A DNA stretch of 33,403 nucleotides from IMG/VR virus record IMGVR_UViG_3300031566_000216, positions 1-33,403 of that record; one strand, written 5' to 3'. Position 1 is the first letter of the stretch, and each line of letters starts with the position of its first letter. Positions 14,746 through 20,164 of this stretch are shown piece by piece. The translations under genes were made by a program, and so were the position numbers. Origin of the DNA: a virus. The notes under the pieces are model-generated. The model was not told where the DNA came from. It saw only the letters and a program-made list of their open reading frames with translations, and made no database searches.

Positions 14746-15261
14746 TTAATTCTCCTTTTGTAATTTGTAATTTGTTTTTGAATACTCTCCATGATATTTT
14801 TTAGATGCTACATCATACGCTTCTGATGCTTCTTTTTCTGTCATAAAATAACCAAGATGAATATATTTTCTGTTTTTCTTTATATAGGCCTTATATTTTT
14901 TAACATTTTTATCAAAAGAAACCCCTTTAAACTTTGATAATTTACCATTTGAATATTTTTTACAATTACAAGAATTTTCTCCAATTGTGCATACTCTTAA
15001 ATTTTCTTTGCGGTTGTCTAAAGTATTTCCGTTAATGTGATCTATAACCATGTTTTTTGGATAATTCATTATTAACCTATGTAATAATATTACAGTTCTC
15101 TTATTTATATCTAATCTTTTATTTGTCTTTATATAAAACGAATCCGCATTCTTATTATAGTTAACACCCCATGTATATTCCTTAATCTTATCAAAGTCCT
15201 CCCCGTCAATAAAAAATGATATATTTCCATATTTATTACTTTTAACAGGTACAACTATCAT
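14746..15261 (-). CDS. HNH homing endonuclease with AP2 DNA-binding domain
   Basis: 171 residues; start at 15261 (MIVVPVKSNKYGNISFFIDG) with GGAGGAGATGAG upstream. Order of domains: N-terminal NUMOD-like 45 residues ('DFDKIKEYTWGVNYN'), HNH_3 core near 62-95 ('HRLIMNYPKNMVIDHINGNT', catalytic His in 'IDHIN', then 'LDNRKENLRVC'), and C-terminal AP2 domain near 110-165 ('FKGVSFDKNVKKYKAYI'). These enzymes cut DNA at a recognition site so that their own gene is copied there. It sits between ordinary small genes without disrupting them. One of three intact relatives in the window. Confidence 0.85.
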   Translation of the reverse strand: MIVVPVKSNKYGNISFFIDGEDFDKIKEYTWGVNYNKNADSFYIKTNKRLDINKRTVILLHRLIMNYPKNMVIDHINGNTLDNRKENLRVCTIGENSCNCKKYSNGKLSKFKGVSFDKNVKKYKAYIKKNRKYIHLGYFMTEKEASEAYDVASKKYHGEYSKTNYKLQKEN

Positions 15262-15286
15262 CTCATCTCCTCCTCTATTATTTCTA

Positions 15287-15604
15287 TCAGGCAATAATTT
15301 CTCTTAAATCGTTATATATCTGTATAGGGTTAGTCTTTATTTGCCCTGTAGTGTATCTTAGAACCTTATATCCTAATATCTGAGCTGAGTTGTATTTCTC
15401 ACAGTCTTTAGAATAACCCTCTCCCCTTGTATGCCGTCCAGACTGATAAACGGCTCCCTCAATTTCTAAAAGTATCATCTTTGAAGGTATCGCATAATCA
15501 GCGCGCCATTTTCTTATAGGATGGAATCTGAATTCCTTTTCATACGGTACATTTAATTCCTTTAGAAATGACTCAACTATTATTTCAGGGCTATTTATTA
15601 TCAT
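15287..15604 (-). CDS. Endonuclease-like protein (VSR/DUF559-type nuclease fold)
   Basis: 105 residues from the ATG at 15604. The segment 'EKEFRFHPIRKWRADYAIPS' then 'KMILLEIEGAVYQSGRHTRG' has the restriction-endonuclease-like core: an Asp in 'WRADYAIP', then E-I-E ('LLEIEG'), then 'YSKDCEKYNSAQILGYKVLR' with 'RYTTGQI'. This is a known small phage nuclease type found among recombination and Holliday-junction genes. The longer frame starting at 15661 overlaps a separate Cys-rich gene read in another frame, so the shorter start is preferred. Confidence 0.65.
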   Translation of the reverse strand: MIINSPEIIVESFLKELNVPYEKEFRFHPIRKWRADYAIPSKMILLEIEGAVYQSGRHTRGEGYSKDCEKYNSAQILGYKVLRYTTGQIKTNPIQIYNDLREIIA

Positions 15605-15746
15605 CTTTACAATCCAGCTTTCTTCCTTTCGGGTTATATCCGCCGTAATGGTCGCAGTCATGACAATTTATCAATAGCGTTTCCTCTCCGGTCTTTTTGC
15701 AGAATACTTTATAAACTTCTGATTTCTTGCTTACTGTTCTTATCAT
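15591..15746 (-). CDS. Small zinc-binding protein (51 aa) overlapping nuclease start
   Basis: 51 residues, MIRTVSKKSEVYKVFCKKTG, later 'NCHDCDHYGGYNPKGRKLDC'. Cys at about 16, 28, 31 and 46 plus nearby His fit a zinc knuckle. GGAGGATTAAG precedes the ATG and the start forms an ATGA overlap with the stop of the YopX-like gene. Its 3' end overlaps the nuclease start by 14 bases. This leaves no room for the longer nuclease start. Confidence 0.6.
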   Translation of the reverse strand: MIRTVSKKSEVYKVFCKKTGEETLLINCHDCDHYGGYNPKGRKLDCKDDNK

Positions 15747-16117
15747 CTTAATCCTCCATGGCATAATTGTTCTTTTGTCTCTGTTTGTTTTTCGTATATG
15801 TTTCCGATGACTTCTAAATTATGAATATGGTGAATCCCAATATCATATACTTGTATTTTGTTAGGGAGAGTAGCTGATCTAAATGCTCCCATATAAAATA
15901 TTACTTCGTAGACATCGTCACTCTCTTCAGTTTTAACTATATCTCCTTCCCAAATCTTTACCCCATCTTTATCGCTTAGTCCTGTATATTGCATAATAAT
16001 ATAATTAGGATTGTTTGGTCTATTATGTAATTGACCTTTCCAGTTTATGAGAAAGCTATCGTAAATCATTAAATCTCTGGTTAAGTCATAACATCTGAAT
16101 TCAAGCTCTCTGTTCAT
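15743..16117 (-). CDS. YopX family protein
   Basis: 124 residues. The signature 'MQYTGLSDKDGVKIWEGDIV' is the hallmark of the YopX family, with the N-terminal 'NRELEFRCYD' and a C-terminal 'LEVIGNIYE'. The proteins are small beta-rich and very common in phages of Firmicutes and others; function is not known. CGGAGGATTAAG precedes the ATG. It overlaps the downstream Cys gene by four bases. Confidence 0.85.
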   Translation of the reverse strand: MNRELEFRCYDLTRDLMIYDSFLINWKGQLHNRPNNPNYIIMQYTGLSDKDGVKIWEGDIVKTEESDDVYEVIFYMGAFRSATLPNKIQVYDIGIHHIHNLEVIGNIYEKQTETKEQLCHGGLR

Positions 16118-16130
16118 CTTAATCCTCCGG

Positions 16131-16349
16131 TTATTCTGATAATTTTAATACGACAATACTTCTTGCAACATTAGAACTGTAATGGATATACCCTTTTTTG
16201 GCAAGTAGTTTCACATGACTTAACGCTGCCCCCTGGTTGACTCCTAGAAGATCTCCCAGTTCTCTTAAAGTTGGTGAATAGCCTTTTTCAGATTTATATT
16301 TTATTATCAATTCCAAACAATGCTTCTGCTTGTCGGTCATTTCTTTCAT
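16131..16349 (-). CDS. LexA-like winged-helix DNA-binding protein (72 aa)
   Basis: 72 residues, equal to the LexA N-terminal DNA-binding domain only: 'MTDKQKHCLELIIKYKSEKG', 'YSPTLRELGDLLGV', 'ALSHVKLLAKKGYI', then 'ARSIVVL'. The C-terminal Ser/Lys protease domain of LexA is missing, so it could bind DNA but could not cleave itself. It may compete with or redirect host SOS repression or regulate phage genes. It overlaps the preceding Cys-rich gene by four bases (ATGA). A promoter lies one gene upstream. Confidence 0.75.
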   Translation of the reverse strand: MKEMTDKQKHCLELIIKYKSEKGYSPTLRELGDLLGVNQGAALSHVKLLAKKGYIHYSSNVARSIVVLKLSE

Positions 16350-16978
16350 TTGTCTTTCCTTTTATTTAGTTCGGTTTTCAATTGTTGGATACAATCATTT
16401 TGTTTTGACATTACCCATGACCATTCATGCTGACGTCTATTATTAAATAGTTCTTCCGCTTCTTCAATCAATATTTCATGATCAGATTTGAGGATGTAAC
16501 CTTTTTCTCTCATATATTGTTTTACTGTTAGCACATTAGAAAACTGCATATCGACACAAAAGTCGTGCGCCTCTTCTTCTGTAAATTGTGGTTTCATTTT
16601 CACGCTCCATTTATCGGGGTTATTTATCTGTGAGTTTCCTAATATTATGTTGTCAATATCGCTCTGTTTCATTTTTGTCTCCTTTGGTGCAAAATATTCT
16701 TTTCTAATACAAGCGACTCGGCATCCATCTTCATCATCATTACTACAATTTCCGCATGATATACTTTCATCTTTTACTATTGGTTCTCCAATATATTCTT
16801 TTTCATAATCTGAAAACATTATACAGTCGTGATAACATATATCGGAAAATCTATCATTATCATACTTGCAACCATCACAACTTAATTTCCCCAAAAAACT
16901 TGAACATATATCCGATGTTCTAACAACATTACAAGTCAATCTGCACGTTCCATAGTTTATACAGTCTCCACATTTCAT
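16346..16978 (-). CDS. Cys-rich multi-knuckle protein
   Basis: 210 residues from the ATG at 16978 (MKCGDCINYGTCRLTCNVVR), with GGAGGACG just upstream. The N-terminal 85 residues carry about 16 Cys in repeated C-x2-C and C-x3-6-C patterns, including 'CDGCKYDNDRFSDICYHDC' and 'CGNCSNDDEDGC'. They look like three or four small metal sites. The C-terminal 110 residues are helical without Cys ('EEEAHDFCVDMQFSN', 'LIEEAEELFNNRRQ'). Function unknown; it could be a metal or redox protein. It heads a small unit behind its own promoter candidate. Confidence 0.55.
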   Translation of the reverse strand: MKCGDCINYGTCRLTCNVVRTSDICSSFLGKLSCDGCKYDNDRFSDICYHDCIMFSDYEKEYIGEPIVKDESISCGNCSNDDEDGCRVACIRKEYFAPKETKMKQSDIDNIILGNSQINNPDKWSVKMKPQFTEEEAHDFCVDMQFSNVLTVKQYMREKGYILKSDHEILIEEAEELFNNRRQHEWSWVMSKQNDCIQQLKTELNKRKDK

Positions 16979-16996
16979 AACGTCCTCCATATATTG

Positions 16997-17025
16997 ACAT
17001 TAACTATATACTAATCATATGTCAA
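16997..17025 (-). promoter_or_regulatory. Promoter candidate before the Cys-rich/LexA-like unit
   Basis: TTGACA (17025-17020), a 17-base spacer and TAATGT (17002-16997). TTGACAT and its inverse ATGTCAA bracket the promoter, 18 bases apart, which could be an operator. The -35 falls inside the 3' end of the upstream HNH gene. Confidence 0.5.
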
Positions 17026-17250
17026 CACTTTTTGACCTGATTTAGATTTTATTTCAATATTAAAAAATTCACAAAATTCTTTCTCTGTCCAATGCTCTAC
17101 CGGCTTTGTTAAATGGCAGTTTTCACAAATATCCATTAAATTATCCGGATGATGAATATGATTAGGATATAACTTTTTATATCGCTTATATTGCGGGAAT
17201 CTGTGGTGAAGCTGTGTCGCTTGCTTGCCGCATATATAACAGGAACTCAT
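17011..17250 (-). CDS. Small HNH-like protein
   Basis: 79 residues, MSSCYICGKQATQLHHRFPQ. Cys at 4 and 7 and a later pair in 'DICENCHLTKPVEHW' hold one zinc; the 'LHHRFPQ' His pair and 'HHPDNLMDICENCH' give the beta-beta-alpha-metal HNH pattern. Such short HNH proteins occur in phages as nicking enzymes or recombination accessories. GAGGTGAAATAAA precedes the ATG. It follows the antirepressor pair by one base. Confidence 0.65.
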   Translation of the reverse strand: MSSCYICGKQATQLHHRFPQYKRYKKLYPNHIHHPDNLMDICENCHLTKPVEHWTEKEFCEFFNIEIKSKSGQKVLTYD

Positions 17251-17251
17251 T

Positions 17252-17692
17252 TTATTTCACCTCTACTAATTTAAATCTTTTAGCAATATAAGATATACCG
17301 GATGGCTTAAATAGTGTAACCGGCTTATTATCTATAACGCCATTTATACTAACCGACTTATAAATCACTTTAAAATATTTTTTATAATCATTATATGGCA
17401 CGTTATTACTCATAAGTATTTTTTCTTTTCGTAGCATATTGAAAAATTTGTTCCTGCCGATATTAAAAGACTTTGCAACTATACCAACTTCTTGACAGTC
17501 TTTACCGGATAGAAATAAATCATATTCTAATGCTTTAGGTTTCATCTCTTTATTTTCTTCGGTCAATATTTTGTTCTTTTCAATAAGTTCAGCGTTATCA
17601 TCTTCAAGTATTTGTATGGCTTGCCTGATTATTAGATTCTTTTCAAGGTTTGTTTTAACTGAAACCGATTGGTTTATGTTTGATATTTCCAT
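17252..17692 (-). CDS. Antirepressor C-terminal part (KilAC domain)
   Basis: 146 residues. Residues 15-50 form a coiled coil, and from about 51 the KilAC/ANT domain is clear: 'KALEYDLFLSGKDCQEVGIV' and 'AKSFNIGRNKFFNMLRKEKI', continuing to 'YNDYKKYFKVI'. In related phages this domain is joined to an N-terminal DNA-binding or Bro/HTH domain in one protein. Here it starts right after the stop of the HTH gene and in the same frame. Both carry NINQSVSV at the joint from a 28-bp repeat. An AAGGAG site within the upstream frame would allow independent initiation. Confidence 0.8.
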   Translation of the reverse strand: MEISNINQSVSVKTNLEKNLIIRQAIQILEDDNAELIEKNKILTEENKEMKPKALEYDLFLSGKDCQEVGIVAKSFNIGRNKFFNMLRKEKILMSNNVPYNDYKKYFKVIYKSVSINGVIDNKPVTLFKPSGISYIAKRFKLVEVK

Positions 17693-17745
17693 TTATACTA
17701 ACTCCTTTATATGTTTATTAACTGAAACCGATTGGTTTATGTTTG
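17655..17745 (-). repeat. 28-bp direct repeat bridging the two antirepressor genes
   Basis: Identical 28-bp copies at 17655-17682 and 17718-17745, offset by 63 bp, an exact 21 codons. Each contains AAACC-GATT-GGTTT, a small palindrome that could also serve as an operator. Recombination between copies would remove 63 bp, delete the intervening TAA and fuse both genes in frame. Confidence 0.85.
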
Positions 17746-17977
17746 CATAACCCATAATTTTGTCTACTTCATTTTCATGGTTATATAAGTGTTGGTTTTT
17801 TTGCATATCTAATTTAATAACAGTAGTTTGATATTCGTTTAGATTTGTATATTTTCCATGTTCCATCAAATCTGGAAAGAATATTTTAACATACTTGCGG
17901 ACTGTTTTTGGCGTAACATTTAATATTTTAGCAACTTCTTTTACTGTCATTGTTTGTTCTAAAGTTAATTCGTTCAT
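17693..17977 (-). CDS. Antirepressor N-terminal part (helix-turn-helix)
   Basis: 94 residues. The N-terminus 'MTVKEVAKILNVTPKTVRKY' is a helix-turn-helix of the kind seen at the front of phage antirepressors, followed by 'TNLNEYQTTVIKLDMQKNQH', also typical. It ends with 'YANINQSVSVNKHIKELV' and TAA, immediately before the KilAC gene in the same frame. It may have been the front of a single protein of about 220 residues. AAAGGAGAGAAACAA precedes the ATG. Its start overlaps the upstream gene by four bases. Confidence 0.75.
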   Translation of the reverse strand: MNELTLEQTMTVKEVAKILNVTPKTVRKYVKIFFPDLMEHGKYTNLNEYQTTVIKLDMQKNQHLYNHENEVDKIMGYANINQSVSVNKHIKELV

Positions 17978-18234
17978 TTGTTTCTCTCCTTTATCATTGC
18001 ATCGGCGACAAGATAAGACGATTCGGCAATTCTTATTAAATCCTTATTTGTTAAATTGAATCCTAAAATGAAATTAGTCATTGCTTTGGCTGCAAAGTAA
18101 TCTCTTAATGTCATACCCGTATTAAGCTCATTATCGGTTCTGATTTCCGATCTGCCATGTTCATTTTGCCTCATTTCTGATTCTGTACATATTACCGATG
18201 GAAAAGCGCAAATGTCATTTGTTTTACTGTTCAT
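17974..18234 (-). CDS. Small phage protein with GMTLRDYFAAKAM motif
   Basis: 86 residues, start at 18234 (MNSKTNDICAFPSVICTESE) with TGGAG seven bases upstream; an alternative ATG at 18246 lies right after the U-run of the RNA element. Residues 40-52 GMTLRDYFAAKAM and the end 'IAESSYLVADAMIKERNK' form a pattern common in short phage proteins of unknown function. It is the first gene after the promoter and structured RNA at 18248-18397, so its level would depend on read-through of that terminator. Confidence 0.6.
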   Translation of the reverse strand: MNSKTNDICAFPSVICTESEMRQNEHGRSEIRTDNELNTGMTLRDYFAAKAMTNFILGFNLTNKDLIRIAESSYLVADAMIKERNK

Positions 18235-18247
18235 TTTAAACTCCATT

Positions 18248-18362
18248 AAAAAAGCCCCCATTATTATGTAGACGGTTTCCCGCTTCGACACACATAATAA
18301 CAGAGGCTTTCAGATTTTAAAAGTATAAGTGAAAGTGTCGATGTTTCAGTTATACTCTTTAT
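18248..18362 (-). ncRNA. Structured phage RNA, copy 1 (kissing-loop terminator RNA)
   Basis: From the promoter at 18397-18369 the transcript would begin near 18362. The 5' hairpin (18358-18321) has a stem with one C/C mismatch and a 9-nt loop containing UCGACAC. After the linker UUUAAAAUC comes a 19-bp terminator stem (18310-18292 with 18269-18250), a nested CGG-GAAA-CCG hairpin and a U-run (18253-18248). GUGUCGA (18291-18285) lies just inside the terminator stem and is complementary to the 5' loop. The same four helices occur in copy 2 with other sequences. It may be an attenuator, an antiterminator or a free sRNA. Confidence 0.8.
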
Positions 18363-18368
18363 TTTATT

Positions 18369-18397
18369 ACAATACATATTCACGTTTTAAAAGTCAA
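18369..18397 (-). promoter_or_regulatory. Promoter of structured RNA copy 1
   Basis: TTGACT (18397-18392), 17-base spacer, TATTGT (18374-18369). 'ATATGTAT' around the -10 edge is shared with the promoter of copy 2 at 23809-23836. It lies three bases after the U-run of the preceding terminator. Confidence 0.7.
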
Positions 18398-18399
18398 GT

Positions 18400-18426
18400 A
18401 AAAAAATACCGGGAATTGCTCCCGGT
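18400..18426 (-). terminator. Intrinsic terminator of the replication operon
   Basis: ACCGGGA and TCCCGGT form a GC-rich stem with a 5-base loop (18426-18408), followed by a run of U (18406-18400). It ends the transcript carrying the NinB-like gene, 52 bases after its stop, directly before the next promoter. Confidence 0.85.
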
Positions 18427-18478
18427 CAATAACTTAATTTCATTTTATTAGTTAACTATAGGCCTTTACCTCCATATT

Positions 18479-18982
18479 TTATTTTATTATTTTACTTCTT
18501 AAATTAGCATATTCTTGATTGTCCGCGGTGGGGATCTGCCCCCCTATTTCCATAAGCATGGTTTCACAGAATAGAAAATAGTCTTTTGTTTCTGCCTTGG
18601 TGAATGAAGCCATTGAAGGTATATAACCCACAAATGTTAATATAGTTGAAGTCTGATTATTTCGATCTAATATCTTTTCATTTCTGGTTATGAATCTTGC
18701 AGATGATTGATGCTTTATCGGTATATCATCAAAATCAGTTACTGGATAATAATAATCTCCAACCTGTCTATATATCCATTCCGGCTTTAAAATAAACTCA
18801 TGTACATATTGATTGTTAGTTTCTCCCATAGCTTCTGTCAATGCGGGGAGAAGTAACCCGCGATAAAAACGATGACTAGCAGATGAAATATTATCTGTTA
18901 TATAATTTAAACATCGACCATTTGAAATGTTTATATTTTTGCAATCTTTTGCCAGACATTCTGGACATTCATGTTTATACAT
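18479..18982 (-). CDS. NinB-like recombination-associated protein
   Basis: 167 residues. The middle 'SASHRFYRGLLLPALTEAMG', the segment 'YVHEFILKPEWI', and the C-terminal 'SMASFTKAETKDYFLFCETM' then 'LMEIGGQIPTAD' follow the pattern of NinB/lambda Orf-like phage proteins ('Q-N-x-x-Y-x-G-x-x-x-P ... S-T-x-x-L-x-x-x-E-F-x-x-Y ... E-x-G-x-x-I-P'). Such proteins act with annealases in recombination. The N-terminus has an extra Cys region 'CPECLAKDCKN'. It is the last gene before the terminator at 18426. GAGGTAGAAA precedes the ATG. Confidence 0.45.
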   Translation of the reverse strand: MYKHECPECLAKDCKNINISNGRCLNYITDNISSASHRFYRGLLLPALTEAMGETNNQYVHEFILKPEWIYRQVGDYYYPVTDFDDIPIKHQSSARFITRNEKILDRNNQTSTILTFVGYIPSMASFTKAETKDYFLFCETMLMEIGGQIPTADNQEYANLRSKIIK

Positions 18983-19466
18983 TTTCTACCTCATTTAAAC
19001 ATGCAAACTCTCCATAATATTTTATTGCCGCTTCATTATAGGCCTTGGCAGCATCTTCTATATTTTTATACGATCCTAAATATTTTCTATTTTTTTTGGT
19101 TCCAATAGTAACTTTATAATTATTCCATGTTTTGTTGAAGAAAACCCCCTTATATCCCGTTGTGTTATTTTTTTGTAATCTTGAATTTCTTAGATTTTCT
19201 GAATTAGTACATATTCGTAGATTTTCTTTTCTGTTATCCAATGTGTTATGGTTAATATGATCGACTATCATTCCTTTAGGACAATCCATAATTAGGCGGT
19301 GCATTATATATTTGTGTTTATTATCGGAGGAGTGAACAACATAGAATATATTTGAACTTCTATCTTTGTTGATATACCACTTGTAAGATTTTACTTTGTC
19401 ATAGTCTTCGTCATCAATTATGACTTCTTTAATCCCATATTTTTTTGATATGATTGTTAATATCAC
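18975..19466 (-). CDS. HNH homing endonuclease with AP2 domain (GTG start)
   Basis: 163 residues. The start codon is GTG at 19466 with GAGG seven bases upstream. N-terminal 'IDDEDYDKVKSYKWYINKDR', HNH core 'HRLIMDCPKGMIVDHINHNT' with 'LDNRKENLRICTNSENLRNS', and AP2 domain 'GYKGVFFNKTWNNYKVTIGT' to 'AAKAYNEAAIKYYGEFACLN'. The enzyme should cut an intact, endonuclease-free allele. It is wedged between a small Cys gene and the NinB-like gene, and overlaps the latter by eight bases. A long hairpin (19491-19550) lies just upstream. Confidence 0.85.
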   Translation of the reverse strand: MILTIISKKYGIKEVIIDDEDYDKVKSYKWYINKDRSSNIFYVVHSSDNKHKYIMHRLIMDCPKGMIVDHINHNTLDNRKENLRICTNSENLRNSRLQKNNTTGYKGVFFNKTWNNYKVTIGTKKNRKYLGSYKNIEDAAKAYNEAAIKYYGEFACLNEVENV

Positions 19467-19490
19467 GGCAGGCCTCTTTTAATTTTATTT

Positions 19491-19550
19491 CTTTTAACTT
19501 TAAATCAGGGGAGGGAGCTTGCAAACTCGCACTCCCCTTAAAATTAAAAG
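19491..19550 (-). other. Long hairpin upstream of homing endonuclease
   Basis: Arms CTTTTAAxTTTAA...GGGGAG and CTCCCC...TTTAAAxTTAAAAG pair over about 20 bases with a small bulge; the inner loop has a further GAG/CTC pairing. No U-run follows. With the gap 19467-19582 it is the only feature; it may stabilise the RNA, hide the GTG start, or belong to the mobile endonuclease unit. Confidence 0.55.
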
Positions 19551-19582
19551 ATTATTTACTTAATTATATTCTAGATATATTG

Positions 19583-19690
19583 TCAATATATATTATTTAA
19601 TCTGTATACATTTCCGTCTTTTATATCTATGTTTTTTATTGTGCATAGATTATCGATATATTTCATGCATGACGGACAGTTGACGGTCAT
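19583..19690 (-). CDS. Mini Cys protein (35 aa)
   Basis: 35 residues, MTVNCPSCMKYIDNLCTIKN. CPSC at 5-8 plus C16 could hold a metal. It begins in a TAATG overlap with the stop of the MazG-like gene and has GAGGTTGAATA upstream, inside that gene. Function unknown. Confidence 0.45.
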   Translation of the reverse strand: MTVNCPSCMKYIDNLCTIKNIDIKDGNVYRLNNIY

Positions 19691-19962
19691 TATTCAACCT
19701 CTTCATAGTAACCGGATTTTATTCTTTCCTGTGTTCGCGCGATCTTTTCCACAACTGCACGCTGGATTGATTTACTTTGTAGATAGTGCTGAAGCAATAG
19801 ACAATATACATCTGCTTTCTCGTTTACAATATCTTTTTGTATTCCGGAATCAATAGCCTCAAGAAGTTCGACAAGTTCCTCATATAACTTGTTCTCTGAT
19901 ATTTCCATTCCAAAATGTGAATTGATAGCTATTAAATCCCTGTTAATTTTTCTTTTCTCCAT
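19690..19962 (-). CDS. MazG-like nucleotide pyrophosphohydrolase
   Basis: 90 residues, a single four-helix domain. The metal-binding motif E-x2-E is at residues 29-32 ('KLYEELVELLEAI') and E-x2-D at 48-51 ('NEKADVYCLL'), the all-alpha NTP pyrophosphatase signature. Such enzymes remove unwanted NTPs such as dUTP or lower ppGpp during phage infection. The length is near the minimum for the family. AAGGAGGATTGAA precedes the ATG; it directly follows the ferredoxin gene. Confidence 0.65.
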   Translation of the reverse strand: MEKRKINRDLIAINSHFGMEISENKLYEELVELLEAIDSGIQKDIVNEKADVYCLLLQHYLQSKSIQRAVVEKIARTQERIKSGYYEEVE

Positions 19963-19974
19963 TTCAATCCTCCT

Positions 19975-20151
19975 TTAGTTTTCGTAAATACTTTCAGCCG
20001 GGCAGTTTGTCATACAATCCCCACACTGAATACAGTTATCGTTAAAAGTTATAACAAAGTTATCGTGTGAATAATTAACTGTTATACCTTTATGCGGGCA
20101 ATTATCCGCGCACATCCCGCACTTGATGCACTTCTCTTCTGCTATTCTCAT
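19975..20151 (-). CDS. 2[4Fe-4S] ferredoxin
   Basis: 58 residues, beginning MRIAEEKCIKCGMCADNCPH. It has two complete iron-sulfur motifs: C8-x2-C11-x2-C14-x3-C18-P and C40-x2-C43-x2-C46-x3-C50-P ('CIQCGDCMTNCP'). This is a full-length bacterial dicluster ferredoxin carrying electrons at low potential. AGGAGGTG lies eight bases before the ATG. It is embedded between a C5 methyltransferase and a MazG-like gene. In phages such proteins are rare; a donor for a radical-SAM, glycyl-radical activase or anaerobic reductase is the natural guess. Confidence 0.85.
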   Translation of the reverse strand: MRIAEEKCIKCGMCADNCPHKGITVNYSHDNFVITFNDNCIQCGDCMTNCPAESIYEN

Positions 20152-20164
20152 ATTGTCACACCTC

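Noticed and set aside
14746-15261. Group I intron hosting the endonuclease
   Set aside because: The flanking genes are complete and no intron core or split exon is visible; it appears free-standing.
19570-19600. Promoter at TTGACA 19586-19581
   Set aside because: TATAAT is only 12 bases downstream, and the hexamer spans the end of a mini-gene; kept only as part of the recurrent TTGACA note.
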